Below are positions 27,999 to 36,578 of a stretch of DNA of 64,000 bases, piece by piece (position 1 is the first letter of the stretch; each line of letters begins with the position of its first letter). The position numbers and the translations under genes were made by a program. This stretch comes from JAWKWA01 sp041397765 (GTDB lineage: Bacteria; Pseudomonadota; Alphaproteobacteria; Rhizobiales; Hyphomicrobiaceae): positions 1-64,000 of the forward strand of contig JAWKWA010000005.1 of the NCBI GenBank assembly GCA_041397765.1, in the 5' to 3' direction. The notes below the pieces were generated by a model. The model did not search any database, had not been told where the DNA came from, and saw nothing but the letters and a program-made list of their open reading frames with translations.

Positions 27999-28128
27999 TC
28001 CAGCACCTCTCGATGGGTGAGCCGTCGGCATATTGCCCGATCCACCACCCCTCACAAGCTCGGCACGCGCCACCCTGCCCCGCCGCGCAGGGGCAACGCG
28101 AGGGCGCGGCCCGCCGGCATCGGCTCCC

Positions 28129-28773
28129 TCACCCGGCGAGCGCCGTCTCGATCGACGGTTTGAGCGCCGCATAGTCCTGATAGCCATAATTGAGCAGCCG
28201 GTATCCGCCCGCATCGCTGCCGATCAGGCAGGCGGGAAAGCCGCGTATGCCGACCTGCTGGCTGATCGCGAAATCGGTGCGCGTCGACTGCCGCATCTGA
28301 TCGCTGTCGAAAGCGGCGAGGAAGGCCGCGCGGTCGATGCCGGCCTCCGCGGCGATGTCGGCGAGGGTCTGCGAGCCGGTCACGTCGCGCCCTTGCGCAT
28401 AGAAGGCCTCCTGGAGGCGGTGCAGCATGGCGAGCACGTCGAGCACGCCCATCGTCCGCACCGTGACGAGAGCGCGCGCTGCCGGCTCGGTGTCGTAGAC
28501 GAAGCCCTCGCCGGCACGATCGAGAAAGTCCATGTCGAATGGCTGGCCGGTGCGCATCCGCACCTGCTCCCAATGGTGACGGATCTCGGCCTTGTCCGTG
28601 TCGCGCATCGGCGACGTGGTGAATGGCCGCAAACCGCCCATCACCACCGCGATCGCGAGGCGGCCGGCGAAGTCGCGTTCGATCGACTCGATGACCGGCG
28701 CGAAGCCCCAGCACCACGAGCACATCGGGTCGGCGAAATAGGCCAGTTGCAGGGGGCGGCGTTGCTTCGTCAT
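28129..28773 (-). CDS. DsbA-family (FrnE-like) thioredoxin-fold protein
   Basis: 214 residues without a signal peptide. The active site CSWC is in ADPMCSWCWGF near residue 17, followed by the helical insertion of DsbA/FrnE proteins and a cis-Pro segment GIRGFPACL. It is a cytoplasmic disulfide or glutathione-dependent oxidoreductase with unknown substrate. It lies upstream of the esterase on the same strand, 130 bases away. Confidence 0.82.
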   Translation of the reverse strand: MTKQRRPLQLAYFADPMCSWCWGFAPVIESIERDFAGRLAIAVVMGGLRPFTTSPMRDTDKAEIRHHWEQVRMRTGQPFDMDFLDRAGEGFVYDTEPAARALVTVRTMGVLDVLAMLHRLQEAFYAQGRDVTGSQTLADIAAEAGIDRAAFLAAFDSDQMRQSTRTDFAISQQVGIRGFPACLIGSDAGGYRLLNYGYQDYAALKPSIETALAG

Positions 28774-29141
28774 CTCTCCAGCCTCGGTGTGAGCCCCGTT
28801 GTCGATCGAGCCTCCGGCCCCGCCGCGCCCGCGAGTGGTTCGATTCCGACATTTGCTCTCACGGGTTCTGAAACGGGATGCAAATGTCGGATTCGAACCG
28901 CTAGGCAACTGCGCGCCCGGCAGGCGGATCCGATATGCCATGCTCGGTCCCTGCCCGCAGGCACGGGATGCCGGGCCGATCCCCGCCATTGCGGCATGCC
29001 TCTTGCGTGAAATGGTCTTGCTATCCCGATGTTCCGCATGGAGACCTGTGTTAAGACATCCGATAGTTTTTGCTAACCAGCACTGCGCAGTCCACCCGAT
29101 AGTCGGTCAATTGGCGGCACCTGGCCAGAGAGGCGTGACCC
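28774..29141. other. Divergent intergenic region upstream of the P-domain/RTX array
   Basis: 368 bases. It contains the type A palindrome at 28834–28902 and an AT-richer stretch around 29050–29095 that may hold the promoter of the tandem array. AGAGAGGCGTGACCC directly precedes the first ATG of the array. No other gene was seen. Confidence 0.45.
28834..28902. repeat. Dispersed palindromic element, type A, copy 3 (complete, inverted)
   Basis: Two 23-base arms, AGTGGTTCGATTCCGACATT plus TGC and GCAAATGTCGGATTCGAACC plus GCT, pair with two mismatches around a 23-base loop. The loop is the reverse complement of that in copies 1, 2 and 4, so this copy is inverted relative to them. Confidence 0.9.
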
Positions 29142-30119
29142 ATGCCCGTGTTCACCGCGTCGAGCTTCGTCCCCGCCTTCATTCCGGACGAGAATGCCAC
29201 CGGTGTCACCAGCATCCTCAGCACCGTGGGAATTCCGACCGGTGTCAGGGTCCTCGACATGAAGGTCGCGGTCGACATCGTGCATAGCTATGACGGTGAT
29301 CTGAAGCTCCGCCTCATCAATCCGCAAGGGACGGCGATCGCGCTGGCGAACAATGTCGGTGGCGCGGGCGACAACTTCACCGGCACGATCTTCCACTCAG
29401 GGACCGCCGATCCCCTGATCACGACAGGTGTCGCGCCCTTCACCGGCACGTTCCGGCCCGTGCAGGCGCTCGAAACACTGTATTCCGGACAGATGGCCGG
29501 CGACTGGAAGCTGACGATCATCGACGATCTGCTGGTGTATTCCGGCATCCTGCACGCCTGGAGCCTGTCGATCACCTATGCCTATAACGGCCGGGTGACG
29601 GGCACGGAGGCAGGCTCCGACGATCTGCGCGGCAGCGACTTCGCCGACCATATGGACGGCCTTGGCCGCAACGACCTCATTCGCGCCCTCGACGGCAACG
29701 ACATCCTCATCGGTGGCCTCGGCAACGACGACCTCGACGGTGGCCCTGGCAACGACATCCTGATCGGCGGGCGCGGTAAGGAGGACCTGATCGGCGGTCT
29801 CGGCCGCGACGACTTCGTCTACGAGTCGATCCGCGACAGCCGCATCGGCAATGGCAAGCGCGATTTCATCGTCGATTTCGAGCACGGCCGCGACGACATC
29901 GACCTTCGCCAGATCGACGCCGTCAAGGGGGTTGCGGGCGACCAGAAGTTCAAGTTCATCGGCGACGACCGCTTCTCGGGCGATCCGGGCGAGCTCCGGT
30001 TCCGGATTTCGGGCGGCGACACCATCGTTTCCGGCGACATCGACGGCGACAGGAAGGCCGACTTCGAGATCGAGCTCTCCGGCGTCGTCACGCTGTCGAA
30101 GGGCGACTTCCTGCTGTGA
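29142..30119 (+). CDS. P-domain/RTX secreted protein, paralogue 1
   Basis: 325 residues, no signal peptide. Residues about 1–150 form a proprotein-convertase P (Homo B) domain: DIVHSYDGDLKLRL, GDNFTGTIF, GDWKLTIIDD. Residues about 165–225 hold RTX nonapeptides (GNDILIGGLGNDDLDGG). From about 225 the M10-type C-terminal module follows, DFEHGRDDIDLRQID, with the end SKGDFLL fitting a type I secretion signal. No protease domain is present. It is the first of four tandem paralogues on this strand, 47 bases before the next. Confidence 0.85.
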   Translation: MPVFTASSFVPAFIPDENATGVTSILSTVGIPTGVRVLDMKVAVDIVHSYDGDLKLRLINPQGTAIALANNVGGAGDNFTGTIFHSGTADPLITTGVAPFTGTFRPVQALETLYSGQMAGDWKLTIIDDLLVYSGILHAWSLSITYAYNGRVTGTEAGSDDLRGSDFADHMDGLGRNDLIRALDGNDILIGGLGNDDLDGGPGNDILIGGRGKEDLIGGLGRDDFVYESIRDSRIGNGKRDFIVDFEHGRDDIDLRQIDAVKGVAGDQKFKFIGDDRFSGDPGELRFRISGGDTIVSGDIDGDRKADFEIELSGVVTLSKGDFLL

Positions 30120-30166
30120 GCCGCCCGGCGGCACTCGCCTGACACCACCACAACCGAGGGATCCAC

Positions 30167-31141
30167 ATGCCGACTGTCTCGACGTCGTTCATCGGTGCCC
30201 AGGCGATTCCCAACAACCGGGTCATCGTCACCCCGTTGGAAGTCACGAGGATACCGACCGGGGTCGCGATCACCGACATGACCGTTGGTGTCTCCATCCT
30301 TCACGGATCCGACGCCGACCTGGACATCGCCCTCGTCACGCCGTCTGGTCTGATGGTCGACCTCTCGAGCGACAACGGTGGCACCGGCGACAACTATCTC
30401 GGCACCTTCTTCAGAGCAGGTGGCGGCTATCCTTCGATCACCTCGGCCTCAGCCCCGTTCAGCGGCTCCTATCTTCCCGAGCAGCCTCTCCAGCTCGCCT
30501 ATTCGGGCCAGATGTCCGGCACCTGGGGCTTGCGCGTCGCCGACGACGAACTGTCCGATCCCTCGGGTTTTCTGATGGGCTGGAGCCTCACGATCTCGTA
30601 CGCCTACAACGGCCGGGTGATCGGCTCCGACAGTGCCGGCGACAATCTGCTCGGCAGCGATTTCGTCGACCGCATCGAAGGGCGCGGCGGCAGCGATGTG
30701 ATCTCCGGCTTCGATGGCAACGACATTCTTCTCGGCGGCGACGGCAAGGACCAGATCGACGGCGGTGACGGCAATGACGTGATCATCGGCGGGCGCGGCC
30801 AGGACGAGTTGTTCGGTCTCGATGGTCGCGACGATTTCGTCTACGAGTCGGTCGCCGACAGCCGCGTCGGCTCGAGCAGGCGCGACGCGATCAACGACTT
30901 CCAGCATGGCCGCGACGACATCGATCTGCGCCCGATCGATGCCGACAAGAGTCGCTCGGGCAATCAGAAATTCAAGTATATCGGCGACGACCGCTTCTCC
31001 GGCGACGGCGGCGAGGTGCGCTACCGCGAGTCGGCAGACGGCATCATCGTCTCGGGCGATATCAACGGCGACAAGAAGGCGGATTTCGAGATCCAATTGT
31101 CCGGCATCGATCTGATCTCAAAGGGCGATTTCCTGCTGTAG
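30167..31141 (+). CDS. P-domain/RTX secreted protein, paralogue 2
   Basis: 324 residues with the same layout as paralogue 1. The P domain has SILHGSDADLDIAL and GTWGLRVADDE, RTX repeats include GNDILLGGDGKDQIDGG, and the C-terminal module has DFQHGRDDIDLRPID, ending SKGDFLL. It differs from paralogue 1 through most of the P domain while the C-terminal module is close. The protein should leave the cell by a type I system and fold on binding calcium. Confidence 0.85.
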   Translation: MPTVSTSFIGAQAIPNNRVIVTPLEVTRIPTGVAITDMTVGVSILHGSDADLDIALVTPSGLMVDLSSDNGGTGDNYLGTFFRAGGGYPSITSASAPFSGSYLPEQPLQLAYSGQMSGTWGLRVADDELSDPSGFLMGWSLTISYAYNGRVIGSDSAGDNLLGSDFVDRIEGRGGSDVISGFDGNDILLGGDGKDQIDGGDGNDVIIGGRGQDELFGLDGRDDFVYESVADSRVGSSRRDAINDFQHGRDDIDLRPIDADKSRSGNQKFKYIGDDRFSGDGGEVRYRESADGIIVSGDINGDKKADFEIQLSGIDLISKGDFLL

Positions 31142-31368
31142 ACCGCGCGTGTCGCATCGTGGCGCCTGTCGCCTTGGCCACCGGCGCCGTCGAGCCGCCC
31201 CGATTGTTGCCGGTCTCGATCCGTGCTAGATGAACGGCGCACATTTGAATCCATGCCTTCTGCGGAGCTGATGCGCCTTGCCCGGTCCCTGATCGGGCGA
31301 GGTCGGCCGGTCGTGTGCGGGGGCTCGCCGTCCGGTGGGCCACCGTCTCAAGCGCGCAGGAGACCACC

Positions 31369-32355
31369 GTGGGCTACTACTCCGCATCCTTCCTCGGCAG
31401 CGTCGACATTCCCGACCTCGGGTCCATCGTCAACTATCTGGTCGTGAGCCGGGTGCCGACGGGCGCCACGGTCAACGCCATGACAGTCGGCGTGAACATC
31501 GCCCACACCTATGTCGCCGACATGGTGATCACCCTGACCAACCCGCAAGGCACCTCCATCGTCCTCAGCTCCGACAATGGCGGCAATGGTCAGAACTATT
31601 ACGGCACGACCTTCGTCTCCTCGATCTTTGCCGCGCCGTCGATCCTGAGTGGCACGGCGCCGTTCGCCGGCACTTACGTCCCCGAGCAGCCACTCGACAC
31701 CCTCTTCACCGGCCAGCTCGACGGCGCCTGGATGCTGAAGGTCGCGGACGACGGCCTCAACGATGTCGGCCGCCTGCTCGGCTGGAACATCGAGATCAAC
31801 TATTACTATAGTGGTCGCGTGGTCGGCACCGCCGCGAGTGACGGCGCGCTCGAGGGAAGCGACGGCGTCGACCAGATGTATGGCCGCAGCGGCAACGACG
31901 TTCTCCACGGCTATGAGGGCGTTGACCGGCTGTTCGGCGAGGATGGCAACGACACCTTGTGGGGCGATGAGGGGGCGGACATGCTCTGCGGCGGCAAGGG
32001 CCACGACACTCTGACGGGCGATGGCATGTCGGTGCCCGGCAAGGACACCTTCGACTACAACAATGTGAACGAATCGCGCGTCGGCGCCGCGAGCCGCGAC
32101 CTCATCACCGACTTCCAGCGCGGCAAAGATCGTATCGACCTGAAGACGATCGATGCGGTGAAAGGCCTCTCGGGCGATCAGAAGTTCACCTTCATCGGCA
32201 AGCAGGGTTTCCACCACAAGGCCGGTGAGCTTCACTACAAGGTCTCCGGCGGCCATGCGATCGTCTCCGGCGACATCAATGGCGATGCCAAGGCCGATTT
32301 CGAGATCGAGCTCCTGGGCATCACCGCACTGGCGAAGGGTGATTTCCTGTTGTGA
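31369..32355 (+). CDS. P-domain/RTX secreted protein, paralogue 3
   Basis: 328 residues from a GTG at 31369. I chose it because AGGAGA lies six bases upstream and the length then matches the sister proteins. An ATG/GTG frame from 31315 would add 18 unrelated residues. The P domain has NIAHTYVADMVITL and GAWMLKVADDG. RTX repeats include GNDTLWGDEGADMLCGG, unusually with a Cys. The M10-type end has DFQRGKDRIDLKTID and stops at AKGDFLL. It is the most divergent of the four, and a 227-base gap precedes it. Confidence 0.83.
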   Translation: MGYYSASFLGSVDIPDLGSIVNYLVVSRVPTGATVNAMTVGVNIAHTYVADMVITLTNPQGTSIVLSSDNGGNGQNYYGTTFVSSIFAAPSILSGTAPFAGTYVPEQPLDTLFTGQLDGAWMLKVADDGLNDVGRLLGWNIEINYYYSGRVVGTAASDGALEGSDGVDQMYGRSGNDVLHGYEGVDRLFGEDGNDTLWGDEGADMLCGGKGHDTLTGDGMSVPGKDTFDYNNVNESRVGAASRDLITDFQRGKDRIDLKTIDAVKGLSGDQKFTFIGKQGFHHKAGELHYKVSGGHAIVSGDINGDAKADFEIELLGITALAKGDFLL

Positions 32356-32467
32356 ACGGTCGCGGCGATCACCGCTGGCCTGAGCCGGCGCCTTTGCGAC
32401 CATGGGTATGGGATGGTATCGGCCGCACCCCCCGCGTGCGGCCGGTCTGTGAAATGGGAGGCGCGTC

Positions 32468-33457
32468 ATGCCGTTCGAAAGCCGTTCTCAAGTCCTCGAC
32501 AGCGCGATCCCGGACAATGATGGCAACGGAACGATGGGGTTCCTCGCGTTCTCCGCCATTCCCTCGAGCGCCGTCTTGCGGGCGATGACGGTGTCGCTCA
32601 ACATCACGCATCCAAAGGCGGAGGACATCGACGTCTATCTGGTCGATCCGCTGGGCAGCGAGCACGTGCTCAGCACCGACAACGGCGGAACCACGGCCGA
32701 CTACCGGGCCGTCACCTTCTTCAACGGCTTCACCTCGCGGCCCATTGCCGGCGCGGCCGGACCACTTGTCGGCGTCTATCAGCCAGAAGTGCCGATCCCC
32801 AACTTCACCGGCAACGTTCTCGCGCAGGGCGGCTGGTTCCTGAAGGTCGTGGACGACAGCCCGGGCAGCACGGGCCGGCTCACCGCCTGGAAGATCGACA
32901 TCGATTACGCCTATTCCGGCAGCGTCGTCGGCAGCTCGGGCGGCGATCGCGGTCTCTTCGCCCTGTTCGGCAGCGACGGCGTCGACAGGATGCTCGGCAA
33001 TGCCGGGAGCGACGAGCTGTTCGGACGCGATGGAAACGATTTCCTCGACGGCGGCAAGGGCAATGACAGCCTCTCGGGCGAAAGCGGCAACGACCTCATC
33101 CGCGGCGGCTCCGGCCGGGACTACATGTATGGCGGTGACGGTCGTGACGTCTTCGACTTCGACAAGGTCCGCGACATCGGCAAGACCTCATCCACCCGTG
33201 ATGCCATCGACGATTTCGAGCACGGCCGCGACGACATCGATCTGCGCACCATCGACGCCGACACCGAAACGCGCGGCAACCAGGCGTTCCGGTTCATCGG
33301 CAAGGATGCGTTCAGCCACGAGGCAGGCGAGGTCCGCTACAAGGTGAGCGGCAACCATACGATCGTCATGGGCGACGTCGACGGCGACGGCCGCTACGAC
33401 TTCCAGATCGACCTCGTCGGGGTGATCAATCTGACGAAGGGCGATTTCCTGCTGTAG
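32468..33457 (+). CDS. P-domain/RTX secreted protein, paralogue 4
   Basis: 329 residues. The P domain has NITHPKAEDIDVYL and GGWFLKVVDDS. RTX repeats include GNDFLDGGKGNDSLSGE, and the C-terminal module has DFEHGRDDIDLRTID, ending TKGDFLL. It closes the array and converges on the pure RTX gene, with 40 bases between their stops. No HlyB/HlyD/TolC-type exporter is encoded in the window, so export must use genes elsewhere. Confidence 0.85.
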   Translation: MPFESRSQVLDSAIPDNDGNGTMGFLAFSAIPSSAVLRAMTVSLNITHPKAEDIDVYLVDPLGSEHVLSTDNGGTTADYRAVTFFNGFTSRPIAGAAGPLVGVYQPEVPIPNFTGNVLAQGGWFLKVVDDSPGSTGRLTAWKIDIDYAYSGSVVGSSGGDRGLFALFGSDGVDRMLGNAGSDELFGRDGNDFLDGGKGNDSLSGESGNDLIRGGSGRDYMYGGDGRDVFDFDKVRDIGKTSSTRDAIDDFEHGRDDIDLRTIDADTETRGNQAFRFIGKDAFSHEAGEVRYKVSGNHTIVMGDVDGDGRYDFQIDLVGVINLTKGDFLL

Positions 33458-33497
33458 TGCGGTCGAGGGGGCGCCACATGGCTGCCCCAGCCTGTCC

Positions 33498-34698
33498 TCA
33501 CAGGAGATCGAACGCGAAGTCGTTCGCCACGAGGTCGTCGACGGCGACACCGACGAAGGCGGATGCTGTTGAGCCCGCCGAGATCGATGATCGTGTCGGC
33601 GCCGTCGCTGCGGGCGATGTCGAGCACGTCCTCGAAGCTGTTGATGCCGGCGAAGCCGTCGAGCACGATGAGGTCGGTGTTGGGCGCGCCGGCCTCGAAA
33701 TCGAGGATCGTGTCGCGGCCGGAGCCGGGCTCGAAGGCGAAGATGTCGAAGCCCGCGCCGCCCTCCAGCGTATCGCCGCCCGCCCCGCCGATCAACGTGT
33801 CGTTGCCCGTGCCACCCTTGAGGATGTCGTCACCCGTGCCGCCGCGCAGTTCGTCGTGGCCGGCGCCGCCGAGGAGCCGGTCGTTGCCGGCGCCGCCGTC
33901 GAGCCGGTCATTGCCCGCGCCGCCGTCGAGCTTGTCGCGGCCCGATCCCCCGAACAGCGCGTCGGCGTCCTTGCCGCCATCGAGGCTGTCGTCGCCGACG
34001 CCGCCGATCATCTCGTCCCGGCCGGCGCCGCCCGACATGACGTCGTTGCCCGCGCCACCATCGAGCTCGTCGTCGCCATTGCCCCCGATCAGACGGTCGC
34101 CGCCGAGGTCGCCCCTGATCTCGTCGTCTCCGTTGCCCCCGACCAGCCGGTCGTCGCCGGCAAAGCCGGTGAGCCTGTCGTCGCCGTCGCCGCCATCGAG
34201 CGTGTCGCGGCCGGCCTGGCCGACGAGCGTGTCGTCGCCGCCTTCGCCGCGCAACTCGTCGCCGAAGGTCGGGGCGACGTCGACCACCAGCCCCACCGAG
34301 GCCGCGAACATGGTGTCGTCGCCATCGCCGCCCCTGATGAAATCGGTCCCCTCCTCGCCGACCAGGAAATCCTTGCCATCCCCGCCGAACAGCTGGTCGT
34401 CGCCGAGGCCGCCCTCCAGCCGGTCGGCGCCATCGTCGCCGAACAGGAGGTCGAGCCCGGTGCCGCCCTTCAGCGTGTCGTCGCCCGTGCCGCCCTCGAG
34501 AATGTCGATGCCGGTGCCGCCGATCAGCGTATCGTCGCCGGAGCCGCCGAAGATGTGGTCGTCGCCCGTCCCGCCCTTGATGAGGTCGTCGCCGTTGCGG
34601 CCGAAGATCTCGTCGTCGCCGGCCCGCCCGTCGATGTCGTCGCCACCGTTGGTGCCGTTCAGCGTGTCCTTGCGGATCGTTCCCCGGATGATCGCCAT
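33498..34698 (-). CDS. RTX calcium-binding repeat protein (frameshift near the C-terminus)
   Basis: About 400 residues, almost entirely GGxGxDxLxG nonapeptides in blocks from residue 10 to about 330, with a spacer near residue 130. An M10-type end follows, SGRDTILDFEAG. As read the frame leaves the family pattern after GGLNSIR near 33560. Removing one C restores RFVGVAVDDLVANDFAFDLL and a stop at 33498. The start has AGGGAGGGAC upstream. It is a secreted calcium-binding beta-roll protein without a recognised effector domain. Confidence 0.8.
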
Positions 34699-34922
34699 GA
34701 CCGTCCCTCCCTGCCGCCCACCGCCACCTGGCCGGTGTCTCTTCGTCGTGAGCGAGATATGGCAGGTCTGAACGGCCGTTCATGTTCCGGCCGGCACAGC
34801 CGCGAGGAAAAATTGGCTGCTTCGCCGGTTCGCAGCGCGACGGCTCGATTGCCCGCGCCCTCCCGATCCGCTAGAACGGCGGCCAATCCCAAAGCCCCGA
34901 ATCTTCGAGAGAACGCCAGACC

Positions 34923-36578
34923 ATGGCCAATCATCAGTACGTCTATCACATGCACCGCCTGTCGAAGACCTATCCGGGCGGCAAGCAGGTTCTGAAGGAC
35001 ATCTCGCTGTCCTTCTTCCCCGGCGCCAAGATCGGCGTCGTCGGCCTCAACGGCGCCGGCAAGTCGACGCTTCTGAAGATCATGGCCGGCGATGTCACCG
35101 ACTACCAGGGCGAGGCCTGGGCGGCCGACGGCATCCGCGTCGGCTACCTGCCGCAGGAGCCCGAGCTCGATCAGGACAAGGACGTGCTCGGCAATGCCAT
35201 GGAGGGCGTCGCCGAGAAGAAGGCCATCATGGACCGCTACAACGAGCTGGCGGCCAACTACTCCGACGAGACCGCCGACGAGATGACGCAGCTCCAGGAT
35301 GTCATCGACAGCCAGAACCTGTGGGATCTCGACACCCAGGTCGAGCAGGCGCTCGATGCGCTGCGCTGCCCGCCGGGCGATGCCGATGTGACGACGCTGT
35401 CGGGCGGCGAGAAGCGCCGTGTCGCGCTGACGCGCCTTCTCCTGTCGAAGCCCGACATCCTCCTGCTCGACGAGCCGACCAACCATCTCGACGCCGAGTC
35501 GGTCGCCTGGCTGGAGAAGTTCCTCAAGGACTACGAGGGCTGCGTCATCCTCGTCACCCACGACCGCTACTTCCTCGACAACATCACCGCCTGGACGCTC
35601 GAGCTCGATCGCGGCCAGGGCGTGCCCTATGAGGGCAACTACTCGTCCTGGCTCGAGCAGAAAGCCAAGCGCCTCGAGGTCGAGAAGGGCCAGGAGGAGG
35701 CCCGTCAGCGCGCCCTGAAGCGCGAGCTGGAATGGATCCGCTCCTCGCCCAAGGCCCGCCAGGCGAAGTCGAAGGCCCGCATCCAGGCCTATGAGCAGCT
35801 CGCCGAGCAGGCCGGCCGCGAGGATGTCGGCCGCGCCACCATCCAGATCGCCCCGGGCCCCAAGCTCGGCCAGATCGTCGTGGAGGCCGACGGGCTGTCG
35901 AAAGCCTTCGGCGACCGCCTGCTGGTCGACGGGCTCTCGTTCAAGCTGCCGCCGGGCGGCATCGTCGGCGTCATCGGACCGAACGGCGCCGGCAAGACCA
36001 CGCTCTTCAAGATGATCGTCGGCCAGGAGAGCCCCGACAAGGGCGCCATCCGCCTCGGCGAGAGCGTGAAGATCTCCTATGTCGACCAGAGCCGCGCCCA
36101 TCTCGACGACAAGAAGACCGTCTGGGAGGAGATCTCAGGGGGCAGCGACATCATCTATCTCGGCAAGCGCGAGGTGAATTCACGCGCCTATTGCGGCTGG
36201 TTCAACTTCAAGGGCGCCGACCAGCAGAAGAAGGTCGGCATGCTCTCGGGCGGCGAGCGCAACCGGGTGCATCTCGCCAAGCTCCTGAAGGAGGGCGGCA
36301 ACCTCCTGCTTCTCGACGAGCCGACCAACGACCTCGACACCGAGACGCTCGGCGGCCTCGAGGCCGCGCTCGAGGATTTCGCCGGCTGCGCCGTCATCAT
36401 CAGCCACGACCGCTTCTTCCTCGACCGCATCGCCACCCACATCCTCGCCTTCGAGGGCGACAGCCATGTCGAGTGGTTCGAGGGCAATTTCGAGAGCTAT
36501 GAAGAGGACAAGCGCCGCCGCCTCGGCGACGCCGCCGTCGAGCCGCACCGCATCAAGTTCAAGCGCTTCACGCGATAG
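34923..36578 (+). CDS. ettA: Energy-dependent translational throttle protein EttA
   Basis: ABC-F ATPase that binds the ribosomal E site and gates entry into elongation according to ATP/ADP ratio. It has 551 residues and two ABC domains: Walker A GLNGAGKST and GPNGAGKTT, signatures LSGGEKRRV and LSGGERNRV, and DEPTNHLD and DEPTNDLD. The linker and EttA-type arm lie between. It is intact. The Fic reading frame runs antisense across its last 399 bases. Confidence 0.97.
   Translation: MANHQYVYHMHRLSKTYPGGKQVLKDISLSFFPGAKIGVVGLNGAGKSTLLKIMAGDVTDYQGEAWAADGIRVGYLPQEPELDQDKDVLGNAMEGVAEKKAIMDRYNELAANYSDETADEMTQLQDVIDSQNLWDLDTQVEQALDALRCPPGDADVTTLSGGEKRRVALTRLLLSKPDILLLDEPTNHLDAESVAWLEKFLKDYEGCVILVTHDRYFLDNITAWTLELDRGQGVPYEGNYSSWLEQKAKRLEVEKGQEEARQRALKRELEWIRSSPKARQAKSKARIQAYEQLAEQAGREDVGRATIQIAPGPKLGQIVVEADGLSKAFGDRLLVDGLSFKLPPGGIVGVIGPNGAGKTTLFKMIVGQESPDKGAIRLGESVKISYVDQSRAHLDDKKTVWEEISGGSDIIYLGKREVNSRAYCGWFNFKGADQQKKVGMLSGGERNRVHLAKLLKEGGNLLLLDEPTNDLDTETLGGLEAALEDFAGCAVIISHDRFFLDRIATHILAFEGDSHVEWFEGNFESYEEDKRRRLGDAAVEPHRIKFKRFTR

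Noticed and set aside
29142..34698. The regularly repeated RTX codons as a CRISPR or DNA repeat array.
   Set aside because: The 27-base periodicity is that of nonapeptide-coding repeats in frame, not spacer–repeat units.
33563..34771. Long Ser/Pro-rich frames opposite the RTX gene.
   Set aside because: They are the antisense of the regular RTX repeats and carry no family motif.
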